Source: Streptomyces canus (GTDB taxonomy: Bacteria; Actinomycetota; Actinomycetes; Streptomycetales; Streptomycetaceae). Taken from it: DNA of 64,000 nucleotides. The DNA is taken from contig NZ_JAUSWW010000001.1 in assembly GCF_030815415.1 (NCBI RefSeq), forward strand, positions 3,162,001 to 3,226,000, given 5' to 3'. The translations under genes were made by a program, and so were the position numbers. The notes under the pieces were generated by a model. The model ran no database searches, had not been told where the DNA came from, and saw only the letters and a program-made list of their open reading frames with translations. Shown in pieces: positions 8,822-17,475 of the stretch; the stretch's first letter is position 1; each line of letters opens with the position of its first letter.

Positions 8822-10156
8822 ATGAGCGCACTTCCGCAGGAGCGCCGGATCGTCACCGCCATCCCCGGCCCGAAGTCGCAGGAGCTGCAGGCCCGCCGCG
8901 TCGCCGCGGTCGCGCAGGGTGTCGGCTCGGTGCTGCCCGTGTTCACCGCGCGGGCGGGCGGCGGCATCATCGAGGACGTCGACGGCAACCGCCTGATCGA
9001 CTTCGGTTCCGGCATCGCCGTGACGAGCGTCGGCGCCTCCGCCGAGGCCGTTGTACGCCGGGCCTCCGCCCAGCTCGCCGACTTCACCCACACCTGTTTC
9101 ATGGTCACGCCGTACGAGGGCTACGTCGAGGTCGCCGAGGCCCTCGCCGAGCTCACGCCGGGTGACCACGCCAAGAAGTCCGCGCTGTTCAACAGCGGTG
9201 CCGAGGCCGTCGAGAACGCCGTCAAGATCGCCCGCGCCTACACCAAGCGCCAGGCCGTCGTCGTCTTCGACCACGGCTACCACGGCCGTACGAACCTCAC
9301 GATGGCGCTGACCGCGAAGAACATGCCGTACAAGCACGGCTTCGGCCCCTTCGCGCCCGAGGTCTACCGCGTCCCGGTCGCCTACGGCTACCGCTGGCCG
9401 ACCGGTCCGGACAACGCCGGTCCCGAGGCCGCCGCGCAGGCCATCGACCAGATCACCAAGCAGGTCGGCCCGGACAACGTCGCCGCGATCATCATCGAGC
9501 CGGTGCTCGGCGAGGGCGGCTTCATCGAGCCGGCCAAGGGCTTCCTGCCGGCGCTCAGCAAGTTCGCGAAGGACAACGGCATCGTCTTCGTCGCGGACGA
9601 GATCCAGTCCGGCTTCTGCCGTACCGGCCAGTGGTTCGCGTGCGAGGACGAGGGCATCGTCCCGGACCTGATCACCACCGCCAAGGGCATCGCGGGCGGT
9701 CTGCCGCTCGCCGCCGTCACCGGCCGCGCCGAGATCATGGACGCCGCGCACGCCGGTGGCCTGGGCGGTACCTACGGCGGCAACCCGGTGGCGTGTGCCG
9801 GTGCGCTCGGCTCGATCGAGACGATGAAGGAGCTCGACCTCAACGCCAGGGCGAAGAACATCGAGGCCACGATGAAGGCCCGGCTCACCGCGATGGCCGA
9901 GAAGTTCGACATCATCGGCGACGTCCGCGGCCGTGGCGCGATGATCGCCATCGAGCTCGTCAAGGACCGCGCCACCAAGGAGCCCAACGCGGAGGCGACC
10001 GCCGCCCTCGCCAAGGCCTGCCACCAGGAGGGCCTGCTGGTCCTGACCTGTGGCACCTACGGCAATGTGCTGCGTTTCCTGCCGCCGCTGGTCATCGGCG
10101 AGGACCTGCTCAACGAGGGCCTCGACATCATCGAGCAGGCCTTCGCGCGCGTCTGA
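8822..10156 (+). CDS. gabT: 4-aminobutyrate aminotransferase (class III)
   Basis: This 444-residue class III aminotransferase starts at ATG 8822 behind AGGAG. It shows the PLP-phosphate site NSGAEAVENA (residues 125-134), Asp259 in VADEIQSG, and the Schiff-base Lys288 in TTAKGIAGG. Length and motifs match GabT, which moves the amino group of GABA to 2-oxoglutarate to give succinic semialdehyde. The neighbouring aldehyde dehydrogenase could then make succinate. It is transcribed divergently from the P-loop ATPase. A second, different class III aminotransferase lies at 39.4 kb. Confidence 0.9.
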   Translation: MSALPQERRIVTAIPGPKSQELQARRVAAVAQGVGSVLPVFTARAGGGIIEDVDGNRLIDFGSGIAVTSVGASAEAVVRRASAQLADFTHTCFMVTPYEGYVEVAEALAELTPGDHAKKSALFNSGAEAVENAVKIARAYTKRQAVVVFDHGYHGRTNLTMALTAKNMPYKHGFGPFAPEVYRVPVAYGYRWPTGPDNAGPEAAAQAIDQITKQVGPDNVAAIIIEPVLGEGGFIEPAKGFLPALSKFAKDNGIVFVADEIQSGFCRTGQWFACEDEGIVPDLITTAKGIAGGLPLAAVTGRAEIMDAAHAGGLGGTYGGNPVACAGALGSIETMKELDLNARAKNIEATMKARLTAMAEKFDIIGDVRGRGAMIAIELVKDRATKEPNAEATAALAKACHQEGLLVLTCGTYGNVLRFLPPLVIGEDLLNEGLDIIEQAFARV

Positions 10157-10209
10157 CGCCCCAGGAAGAACACGGGACGCGCCCCGGCCCAGGTCACACC
10201 CGTCGCACC

Positions 10210-10251
10210 CGCCCCAGCCCCGGATCCACAGCGGATTCCGGGTCTGGGGCG
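10210..10251 (+). terminator. Terminator hairpin after gabT
   Basis: An inverted repeat about 55 bp after the gabT stop has arms CGCCCCAG / CTGGGGCG, extended by a CCCGGA / TCCGGG segment with one mismatch. Confidence 0.7.
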
Positions 10252-10347
10252 GCCGCCGTCAGAGCGTGTGAAGAACGTGTGCGGGGTCTCTGTCAGGACG
10301 CGATTCCGGCTGTCGCAGCCCCATCGGCTGTCGTAGGTTCTACCCAG

Positions 10348-11217
10348 ATGAGAGATACACCCCGCCCACAGGGGACTGTGGGCGACATCAGGCCGGGGCC
10401 TCCCCAGCTTCGACCTGGTCGTGCCCTCGCGCACACAACCGGAGCCTCCGGCTCCGGATCTCCTCACCGATCGGACGGTCGCCCGCCCCAAACCCCCCGG
10501 GGCGCGCGACGATCCGGTCCGGACGGCCACCCCGGAACCACCCCCCCTGTTCCGGGGTGGCCGACCTCCTTCTCCACCTTCCTTCTTCTCGGCCTTCCGG
10601 CCGTCCTCTTCGCGCTGATCACCTGGCAGATCGTCGAGGACGGCCCTTTGGTGCGCCTGGACGAACGCGTCAGCCGCGCCCTGGTCCACCCCGACCGCGC
10701 CTCGGAACTCCTCGCCGACCTCGGCAATGTCCAGGTCGCCGTCCCGGTCCTGGTCCTGGCGCTCGGATACGCGGCCTGGCGGGCCCGACGCGCCGGCACA
10801 GACCGCTGGTGGCGGCCGTCCGCCGGCGCCGCACTGCTGATGGCCCTGGTCCCCGCCCTCATCATCCCGATCAAGGAACTGACCGACCGCCCGGGCACCC
10901 CGGCCGTCCCACCGGCCACCGGCTACTACCCGTCCGGCCACACGGCCACAGCGGCCGTCGCCTATGGCGCCGCGACCCTGCTCCTCCTCCCCTGGCTGCG
11001 CGCCGGATGGCTTCGCCGCACGATCGTGTTCTCGTACGGCGTCCTCGTCCTCGGCGTCTCCTACGGCCTGATCCGCCGCGGCTACCACTGGCCCCTGGAC
11101 GTCGTGGCGAGCTGGTGTCTCTCCACAGTCCTGCTCACCGGTTACGTCCTGGCGGGCAGCCGAAGCAACCGTCGAACGTCCGCTGGAACTCCCGACTCCC
11201 GTATCGGTCCCCGTTGA
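10348..11217 (+). CDS. PAP2-family membrane phosphatase
   Basis: About 289 residues. After a Pro/Gly-rich N-terminal region of about 70 residues there are five to six membrane helices and the three-part acid phosphatase motif: KELTDRP, PSGHTATAA, and RRGYHWPLD. Members dephosphorylate lipid phosphates such as phosphatidic acid or undecaprenyl diphosphate on the outer membrane face. The start is uncertain: ATG 10348 has no clear ribosome-binding site and GTG 10378 is an alternative. A tnpB remnant on the other strand begins just past its 3' end, so the last residues may be altered. Confidence 0.85.
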   Translation: MRDTPRPQGTVGDIRPGPPQLRPGRALAHTTGASGSGSPHRSDGRPPQTPRGARRSGPDGHPGTTPPVPGWPTSFSTFLLLGLPAVLFALITWQIVEDGPLVRLDERVSRALVHPDRASELLADLGNVQVAVPVLVLALGYAAWRARRAGTDRWWRPSAGAALLMALVPALIIPIKELTDRPGTPAVPPATGYYPSGHTATAAVAYGAATLLLLPWLRAGWLRRTIVFSYGVLVLGVSYGLIRRGYHWPLDVVASWCLSTVLLTGYVLAGSRSNRRTSAGTPDSRIGPR

Positions 11218-11235
11218 GCTGGTGACACGGAACGT

Positions 11236-11382
11236 CTTTCGCCGCTCGATCGCCAGGTTCCACACGTACCGGGCATGCGCGCAGTGCAGCAGAAGCTGCC
11301 GCTCCTGCGCGAGTGTCGGGTACATCCGGAAACGTGGCATGCCGCGAACCCAGCCACCCCGTCGCAGGTTCAGTTGTCGCAT
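11236..11382 (-). pseudogene. N-terminal remnant of a TnpB (IS200/IS605 OrfB) protein
   Basis: On the minus strand, residues MPRFRMYPTLAQERQL and HCAHARYVWNLAIERR match the N-terminal helix-turn-helix segment of TnpB proteins. Similarity stops after about 50 residues, where the frame runs into unrelated sequence behind the PAP2 gene. No zinc finger or RuvC-like part is present. It is a decayed fragment; TnpB ends are RNA-guided nucleases, but this piece cannot be active. Confidence 0.6.
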
Positions 11383-11502
11383 CCCGCCTCGAGGTTTCCG
11401 CCTTTCGCGACCGCGTCGGCCGCACGGGCGGCCGACGAGAGGTCTGGAGCGATCCACAAGCGCCTCCGGAGCTGGGGGAATGGGAGGGGTGGAGCGCGCC
11501 CA

Positions 11503-11520
11503 ATTTGGTCCAGACCAATT
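11503..11520. promoter_or_regulatory. DasR-type (dre/chitinase) operator-like palindrome
   Basis: ATTTGGTCCAGACCAATT contains TGGTCCAGACCA, one base from the DasR core TGGTCTAGACCA and like the repeats in Streptomyces chitinase promoters. On the minus strand a TTGACA box lies immediately upstream (11523-11528). Reading leftward from it leads only to the tnpB relic, so the site looks orphaned. The remaining 329-bp gap (11218-11546) shows no other gene. Confidence 0.5.
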
Positions 11521-11546
11521 CAGCTGTCAAGGCCTCCCGCGGTCGG

Positions 11547-11999
11547 CTACCCGTCCCCCTCCGTGGCCAGACCCGCCGCCGCCTCGTGCATCGCCAGTTC
11601 GAGGAGTGCCGGGTCGGTGAGGGTGCCGGAACCGTCCGGGGGGATCAGCCAGCGGACGCCGCCGGTGGAGCGTCCCGGGTACGGCACCACGATCCAGGTG
11701 CCGACGCCGGCCGTGCGGATGCCCGTGCCGACCCAGCGTGCGGCGGTACCGGGCGGCACGAGGAAGCCCATCCGGGCGTCGCCGAAGTCGACCAGCACCG
11801 GACCGAGCTGGTCGATGATGCGGGTGAGGACGTCGAGCGTGGGATAACCGAGCTCACCGGGCAGGATGAGCACGTCCCAGGCCTTGCCGGCGGGCAGCAG
11901 CGCGACCCCGAGGGGATTGCGCTCCCACTCCCAGCGGCAGGCCTCGGGATCCGGTGCCACCGATGCCAGCCACTCGACCGCCGTCTTCGCCCCAGTCAT
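11547..11999 (-). CDS. Conserved actinomycete hypothetical protein
   Basis: 150 residues from ATG 11999, with a good GGGAGG site. No signal peptide or membrane segment is seen. It is rich in Trp, Gly and Pro, with blocks NPLGVALLPAGKAWDVLILPG, FLVPPGTAARW, GTWIVVPYPG and RWLIPPDGSGTLTDPALLELA. The GVALLPAG...W and GTWIVVP pattern is faintly like the N-terminal part of bifunctional primase-polymerase proteins in Streptomyces, but catalytic acids cannot be assigned. It is the next gene downstream of the DnaA-like protein on the same strand (107-bp gap), so cotranscription is possible. Confidence 0.7.
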   Translation of the reverse strand: MTGAKTAVEWLASVAPDPEACRWEWERNPLGVALLPAGKAWDVLILPGELGYPTLDVLTRIIDQLGPVLVDFGDARMGFLVPPGTAARWVGTGIRTAGVGTWIVVPYPGRSTGGVRWLIPPDGSGTLTDPALLELAMHEAAAGLATEGDG

Positions 12000-12106
12000 G
12001 AGAAGACCTCCCTGTTCCTCCGTGAGCGCGGATCGCGTCCACGAGGGAGAGGGAGGTCCCGGGCGCGCATTACGCGGGTTTCAGAACCCCGTTGGAGCGA
12101 ACCGGA

Positions 12107-13918
12107 TCACATGGGGGCGGGAAGGGCGGGCCGGTCGACGCTCAGGCCGCCGGCGTCCTTGATACGCGCGGTGAGTTCCGTCATCTGGTTGTAGACGGAG
12201 CGGCGCTGGGCCATCAGGTTCCGGATCTTGCGGTCCGCGTGCTCGACCGTCACCGGGTCACGCCCGCCGAAGACGGTGGCGATCCTCGGTGTCGACACGT
12301 CGGTGAGCTCACGACACAGGTACATGGCGATCTGACGGGCCGTCACGATGGCGCGGCCGCGACTCCTTCCGCGCAGGTCGTCGGAGGTGACGCCGAAGTA
12401 GTGGGCGGTCTCGTCGATGATCAGGTGCACGACGTCCTCCTCCCGTGTCGGCACGCGGTCCGGGACCAGGTCCTTGAGGACCTTCTCCGCCAACGGCACG
12501 TCCATCGGCTGCCGGTTCAGGGACGCGAAGGCGCTCACGCGGATCAACGCGCCCTCGAGCTCACGGACGTTGCGCTGGATCTGCGAGGCGATGTACTCCA
12601 GGACCTCCGGCGCGGCGACGAGCCCGTCCCGTTGCGCCTTGTGCCGCAGCAACGCGATCCGGGCCTCCTGGTCGGGGGGCCGGACATGGGTGATCAGCCC
12701 GGATTCCAGCCGGTTGCGCAGCCGGTCCCCGAGTTCGGTGAGCTGCTTGGGCGGACGGTCCGAGGACAGCACGATCTGCTTGTTCGCGGCGTGCAGCGCG
12801 TCGAAGGTGTGGAGGAACTCCTCGCGCAAGGGCTGCTGGTCCGCGAGGAACTGGATGTCGTCGAGCAGCAGGACGTCCACGCCCCGGTAGCGGCGGCGGA
12901 ACCGGTCGAGGCCGAGGTTGTGGCCGGCCCGGGCGAACTCGACGCCGAACTCCTCCGCGGTCACGTAACACACGCGCTTGTCCGGGTGCAGACGGCGCGT
13001 ACGCTGCCCGATCGCGTGCAGCAGATGCGTCTTGCCGATGGCCGAAGTGCCGTAGACGAACAGCGGGTTGTACAGCTTGGCGGGGGCCTCTGCCACGGCG
13101 GTGGCGGCCGAGTGCGCGAAGCGGTTGGCCTCGCCCGCGACGAAGGCGTCGAGACGGTACCGGGGATCGAGACCGTTTCCGGTGGCGGGGCCGTCGTCCT
13201 GCGCCGGTGTGCCGGAGCCGGGGGCGGGCGAGCCGTCGTCGGCCTCGCCGCTCTCCTCCTCCCACAGCTCCTCGGCCACGACCAGCTGCCGCTCCAGTTC
13301 CTCGCAGCGGCGCTCGGCCTGCGCCCGCCGGGCGTGCGCGTCCTGGAGCTGCTCGCCGAGCGCCTCCACCTCCCGCAACAGGTTCTGCCGCTCCCTGAGC
13401 AGCGCCGTCACCTGATCCTCGTACAGCTGAAGGGACTTGTCCTTCTCGGCGAGCCGGTCGTCCTGGCGGCCGTGCAGCTGGCGGAGCTGCAACTCCAGGT
13501 CGGCGGCACGGTGTTGCGCGTTCGCCAACGCCCTCTCCAGGGCTCGCACCAGGTTGGTTGACTCCATGGACCGGCGGTCGGCGTCGGCGAGCTGGTCCTC
13601 GAGGAGCTGGACCCTGCCGTACGCGGAGCCGCTCTCGGCGAGGGCCTCGCGATGCAGTCGGCGCAGCAGCTCCATGGCCTCGGGGGTGGGCGGCTGGCCC
13701 TGCTGCTCGGTCACGTCGCTGATCAGGTCGTTGACGAACTCCCAGGGCGGTACGCGGCTGCCGTTGAGGAACCGGGACACCGAACCGGCGTCCCGGTGCC
13801 GCCGGGTGGCGTATCTGCGGACGCTGAGGCCCAGTCCGCCGAACAGGCCGCGTAACGCCTCCGCGAGCGCTCGCCCCTCGTCCGGCAGATCGCCTCCCAA
13901 GGGCACGAGACTGCCCAT
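12107..13918 (-). CDS. DnaA-like AAA+ ATPase with N-terminal HTH and coiled coil
   Basis: 603 residues from ATG 13918, preceded by AGGGGG at the right distance. Residues 15-75 resemble the helix-turn-helix common in Streptomyces regulators (LSVRRYATRRHRDAGSVSRF). Residues 95-225 are charged heptad-like sequence predicted as a coiled coil. Residues 250-485 are a DnaA AAA+ domain with Walker A GTSAIGKTHLL, Walker B VLLLDDIQFL and a box VII-like RNRLESGLI. Residues 490-590 are DnaA domain IV with GGRDPVTVEHADRKIRNLM, close to the replication-initiator signature. The normal DnaA domain I is absent. The genuine dnaA is expected near oriC; this looks like a paralogue with a regulatory or specialised replication role. 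Confidence 0.85.
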   Translation of the reverse strand: MGSLVPLGGDLPDEGRALAEALRGLFGGLGLSVRRYATRRHRDAGSVSRFLNGSRVPPWEFVNDLISDVTEQQGQPPTPEAMELLRRLHREALAESGSAYGRVQLLEDQLADADRRSMESTNLVRALERALANAQHRAADLELQLRQLHGRQDDRLAEKDKSLQLYEDQVTALLRERQNLLREVEALGEQLQDAHARRAQAERRCEELERQLVVAEELWEEESGEADDGSPAPGSGTPAQDDGPATGNGLDPRYRLDAFVAGEANRFAHSAATAVAEAPAKLYNPLFVYGTSAIGKTHLLHAIGQRTRRLHPDKRVCYVTAEEFGVEFARAGHNLGLDRFRRRYRGVDVLLLDDIQFLADQQPLREEFLHTFDALHAANKQIVLSSDRPPKQLTELGDRLRNRLESGLITHVRPPDQEARIALLRHKAQRDGLVAAPEVLEYIASQIQRNVRELEGALIRVSAFASLNRQPMDVPLAEKVLKDLVPDRVPTREEDVVHLIIDETAHYFGVTSDDLRGRSRGRAIVTARQIAMYLCRELTDVSTPRIATVFGGRDPVTVEHADRKIRNLMAQRRSVYNQMTELTARIKDAGGLSVDRPALPAPM

Positions 13919-14062
13919 GCCGATCCCCCTGATCTCCCTCGTACCGAGCGTTGCGACAACTGGCAACTGTGACGCGTGGCGCAACACTTCGCGTCCGGCG
14001 CAGCCTGTTGTCCCTCCCCCATGGGAGCAGCTTGGCACGAGATCGGATCAGAGAGGGCAGCA

Positions 14063-14287
14063 ATGCACACCCCACGACGACGAACCGACCTGGTGGTCTT
14101 CCTCGCGGTCCTGGTGACCGGAGTCGTCCTTGTCCTGTCCGGGATCGAGCCGGAGGCGGTGTCCACCGTGGCGATCGGGCTGTCCACGCTGTACGCCGCG
14201 TGGCAGCGTCAGGACGCGTCGCCGGGACGGCGGGAGCCGGAGCCGCCGGCCCCGCCGCAGAGCGAGCGGGGCCGGGCCTGCGAGTGA
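14063..14287 (+). CDS. Small membrane protein
   Basis: 74 residues starting MHTPRRRTDLVVFLAVLV behind GAGAGGG. Two hydrophobic stretches (about residues 9-27 and 32-48) are followed by a charged, Pro-rich tail. It is divergent from the DnaA-like gene with a 144-bp gap, and its stop abuts the stop of the FAD oxidoreductase on the other strand. Function unknown. Confidence 0.65.
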   Translation: MHTPRRRTDLVVFLAVLVTGVVLVLSGIEPEAVSTVAIGLSTLYAAWQRQDASPGRREPEPPAPPQSERGRACE

Positions 14288-15715
14288 TCAGCTGTCGAAG
14301 CCGAGTCCCAGTCTGTCCATCGTCCTCAGCCACAGATTGCGCCGCCCGCCGTGCGCGTCCGCCCGTGCCAGCGACCACTTGGTCAGCGCGATGCCGGTCC
14401 ACGCGAACGGCTCGGGCGGGAACGGCAGCGGCTTCTTGCGGACCATCTCCAGCGAGGTCCGCTCCGTGGTCTCGCCGTCCAGCAGGTCCAGCATCACGTC
14501 CGCGCCGAACCGGGTCGCGCCGACGCCGAGTCCGGTGTAGCCGGCCGCGTAGGCCACGTTCCCGCGGTGCGCGGTGCCGAAGAACGCCGAGAAGCGCGAG
14601 CAGGTGTCGATCGCGCCGCCCCACGCGTGCGTGAAGCGGACGCCTTCGAGCTGCGGGAAGCAGGTGAAGAAGTGCTCGGCGAGCTTGGCGTACGTCTCCG
14701 GGCGGTCGTCGTACTCGGCGCGCACCCGGCCGCCGTAGTGGTGGACCGCGTCGTAGCCACCCCACAGGATGCGGTTGTCGGCGGACAGCCTGAAGTAGTG
14801 GAACTGGTTGGCGCTGTCGCCGAGGCCCTGGCGGTTCTTCCAGCCGATCGCCGCGAGCTGCTCGCCGCTCAGCGGCTCGGTCATCAGCGCGTAGTCGTAG
14901 ACCGGGACGGTGTACGACCGGACGCGCTTGACCAGGTTCGGGAAGATGTTGGTGCCGAGCGCGACCTTGCGGGCACGGACCGAGCCGTAGGGGGTGCGTA
15001 CGGCCATCCCGGCGCCGTACGGCTTCAGCGTCAGGGCGGGAGTGTGCTCGTGGACGCGGACGCCGAGTTGCACACAGGCCCGCTTCAGGCCCCAGGCGAG
15101 CTTCGCCGGGTTGACCATGGCGACGCCCCGGCGGTCGTACAGGCCCGCCTGGAATGTCGGTGAGTCGACTTGTTCCCGTACCGCCTCGGCGTCCAGGAAC
15201 TCCACGCCCTCGGCGAGGCCCGCGCGCTCCATCTCCTCGTACCAGTCGCGCAGTTCCCACGCCTGGTACGCCTCGGTCGCGACGTCGATCTCGCCGGTGC
15301 GCTCGAAGTCGCAGTCGAGGGAGTAACGGGCGACCGCCTTCTCGATCTCGTCGAGATTGCGGGCGCCCAGCTCCTCCAGCCGGTGGATCTCGTCCGGCCA
15401 GCGGGTCAGCCCGTTGCCCAGACCGTGGGTGAGGGAGGCGGCGCAGAAGCCGCCGTTGCGGCCCGAGGCGGCCCAGCCCACCTCACGGCCCTCCAGCAGG
15501 ACCACGTCCCGCTGCGGGTCCCGCTCCTTGGCGAGGAGCGCGGTCCACAGTCCGCTGTAGCCACCGCCGACGACCAGCAGGTCGCAGGTCTCGGCGCCGG
15601 TGAGGGCGGGCTCGGGGTGCGGCTTGCCGGGGTCGTCCAGCCAGTACGGGACCGGCTGGGCGTCGGAAAGAGATTTCGTCCATTCACTGCCACGACTCAT
15701 GGCGCTTGGGGCCAT
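14288..15715 (-). CDS. FAD-dependent amine oxidoreductase (PuuB-like, DAO family)
   Basis: 475 residues. The dinucleotide-binding motif VVGGGYSGLWTAL lies near residue 47, followed by ASGRNGGF and a C-terminal GYTGLGVGATRFGA block, as in gamma-glutamylputrescine oxidases and related DAO-family enzymes. ATG 15715 has a GGGAG site. It is the last gene of the polyamine operon, 29 bp after the second permease gene. This supports oxidation of imported putrescine or its conjugates to an aldehyde for the dehydrogenase at the head of the operon. The exact substrate is inferred. Confidence 0.85.
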   Translation of the reverse strand: MAPSAMSRGSEWTKSLSDAQPVPYWLDDPGKPHPEPALTGAETCDLLVVGGGYSGLWTALLAKERDPQRDVVLLEGREVGWAASGRNGGFCAASLTHGLGNGLTRWPDEIHRLEELGARNLDEIEKAVARYSLDCDFERTGEIDVATEAYQAWELRDWYEEMERAGLAEGVEFLDAEAVREQVDSPTFQAGLYDRRGVAMVNPAKLAWGLKRACVQLGVRVHEHTPALTLKPYGAGMAVRTPYGSVRARKVALGTNIFPNLVKRVRSYTVPVYDYALMTEPLSGEQLAAIGWKNRQGLGDSANQFHYFRLSADNRILWGGYDAVHHYGGRVRAEYDDRPETYAKLAEHFFTCFPQLEGVRFTHAWGGAIDTCSRFSAFFGTAHRGNVAYAAGYTGLGVGATRFGADVMLDLLDGETTERTSLEMVRKKPLPFPPEPFAWTGIALTKWSLARADAHGGRRNLWLRTMDRLGLGFDS

Positions 15716-15744
15716 GATTTCAACTCCCTACAAGGGTTATTCGG

Positions 15745-16545
15745 TTATGCCTTTTGCTTGTTACGGCGATTACTGATGACCATGGAGGCCAGGACGAGCA
15801 GTACGGCGACCAGGAACATGGCCGTACCGATCACATTGATCTGAACGGGTGTGCCGCGCTGTGCCGAACCCCAGACGAACATGGGGAAGGTGACGGTCGA
15901 ACCCGCGTTGAAATTGGTGATGATGAAATCGTCGAAGGAGAGCGCGAAGGCGAGCAGCGCACCCGCCGCGATGCCGGGGGCGGCGATCGGCAGGGTGACC
16001 CTGATGAAGGTCTGGAACGGGCCGGCGTAGAGGTCCTGGGCGGCCTGCTCCAGCCTCGGGTCCATCGACATCACCCGCGCCTTGACGGCGGTGACGACGA
16101 AGCTGAGGCAGAACATGATGTGGGCGATGAGGATCGTCCAGAAGCCCAGCTGCGCACCCATGTTGAGGAACAGGGTGAGCAGCGAGGCGGCCATGACGAC
16201 CTCGGGCATCGCCATCGGCAGGAAGATCAGCGAGTTCACGGCGCCGCGGGCGCGGAAGCGGTAGCGGACCAGCGCGAAGGCGATCAGCGTGCCGAGGACG
16301 GTGGCGCCGATCGTCGCCCAGAACGCGATCTGGAGACTGATCGACAGCGAGCCGCACATGTCGGCGACACCGCAGGGGTCTTTCCAGGCGTCCAGGGAGA
16401 ACTGCTGCCATTCGTAGTTGAAGCGCCCCTTCGGATTGTTGAAGGAGAACACCGTCACGACGACGTTCGGCAGCAGGAGATATCCCAGTGTCAGCAGTCC
16501 CGCGATGACGACGAATTTGCGCTTGAGCCAGTTGACGAAGGCCAT
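15745..16545 (-). CDS. potC: Spermidine/putrescine ABC transporter permease
   Basis: 266 residues, six predicted membrane helices, and a binding-protein-dependent transport loop (LEQAAQDLYAGPFQTFIRVTLP, with the EAA-like pattern) for contact with the ATPase. Its ATG directly follows the TAA of the preceding permease with no gap. PotC-type subunits form the channel with PotB. Confidence 0.9.
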   Translation of the reverse strand: MAFVNWLKRKFVVIAGLLTLGYLLLPNVVVTVFSFNNPKGRFNYEWQQFSLDAWKDPCGVADMCGSLSISLQIAFWATIGATVLGTLIAFALVRYRFRARGAVNSLIFLPMAMPEVVMAASLLTLFLNMGAQLGFWTILIAHIMFCLSFVVTAVKARVMSMDPRLEQAAQDLYAGPFQTFIRVTLPIAAPGIAAGALLAFALSFDDFIITNFNAGSTVTFPMFVWGSAQRGTPVQINVIGTAMFLVAVLLVLASMVISNRRNKQKA

Positions 16546-17475
16546 TTAAACCAGATCCTCCGTTCCGGACCTGCGGATGTAGACCGTGACCATGACGAGG
16601 ATGGCGGCCATCAGGATGAAGGAGAGTGCCGCGGCCGTCGGATAGTCCAGAATCCGCAGGAACTGGGACTGGATGACATTTCCGACCATGCGGGTGTCCG
16701 TCGAGCCGAGCAGGTCCGCGTTGACGTAGTCCCCGGCGGCCGGGATGAAGGTCAGCAGCGTGCCGGAGACGACGCCCGGCATCGACAGCGGGAAGGTGAC
16801 CTTCCTGAAGGTCGTGACCGGCTTGGCGTACAGGTCGCCCGCGGCCTCGTGGAGGCGGGTGTCGATGCGCTCCAGTGAGGTGTACAGCGGCAGGATCATG
16901 AACGGCAGGAAGTTGTACGTCAGACCGCACACCACCGCCAGCGGCGTGGCCAGCACACGGTCGCCGGAGGTCCAGCCGAGCCAGCTGGTGACGTCCAGGA
17001 CGTGCAGGGTGTTGAGGGCGCCCACGACCGGACCGCCGTCCGCGAGGATCGTCTTCCAGGCGAGGGTGCGGATCAGGAAGCTGGTGAAGAACGGCGCGAT
17101 CACCAGGATCATGATCAGGTTCCGCCAGCGGCCCGCGCGGAAGGCGATCAGGTAGGCCAGCGGGTAGCCGAGGATCAGGCACAGGATCGTCGCCGAGCCC
17201 GCGTACAGGATCGAGCGCAGATACTGCGGCCAGTACTCGGACAGCGCGTCCCAGTAGGTCGCGAAGTGCCAGGTGACCTTGTAGCCCTCCTCCAGGGAGC
17301 CCGTCTGCACGGACGTGGAGGCCTGATAGATCATCGGCAGCGCGAAGAAGACCAGCAGCCACAGGATGCCGGGGAGCAGCAGCCAGTACGGCACGAGTCG
17401 GCCGCGCCTGCGCGGGGGCTTCTTCTCGGGCGCGGTCGGGGAGAGAGGCGGCGGCGCCTCGGTGAGGGTCGCCAT
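16546..17475 (-). CDS. potB: Spermidine/putrescine ABC transporter permease
   Basis: 309 residues from ATG 17475. A Pro/Lys-rich cytosolic N-terminus precedes six membrane helices and the EAA-like loop LHEAAGDLYAKPVTTFRKVTFP. The start overlaps the stop of the ATPase gene by one base (TGATG), indicating translational coupling. It pairs with the downstream potC product. Confidence 0.9.
   Translation of the reverse strand: MATLTEAPPPLSPTAPEKKPPRRRGRLVPYWLLLPGILWLLVFFALPMIYQASTSVQTGSLEEGYKVTWHFATYWDALSEYWPQYLRSILYAGSATILCLILGYPLAYLIAFRAGRWRNLIMILVIAPFFTSFLIRTLAWKTILADGGPVVGALNTLHVLDVTSWLGWTSGDRVLATPLAVVCGLTYNFLPFMILPLYTSLERIDTRLHEAAGDLYAKPVTTFRKVTFPLSMPGVVSGTLLTFIPAAGDYVNADLLGSTDTRMVGNVIQSQFLRILDYPTAAALSFILMAAILVMVTVYIRRSGTEDLV

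Noticed and set aside
12561..15260. 899-residue minus-strand frame across the DnaA-like gene and the FAD oxidase
   Set aside because: It runs across two genes in a different frame, is Arg/Pro-rich and shows no domain, which is typical of GC-rich shadow frames.
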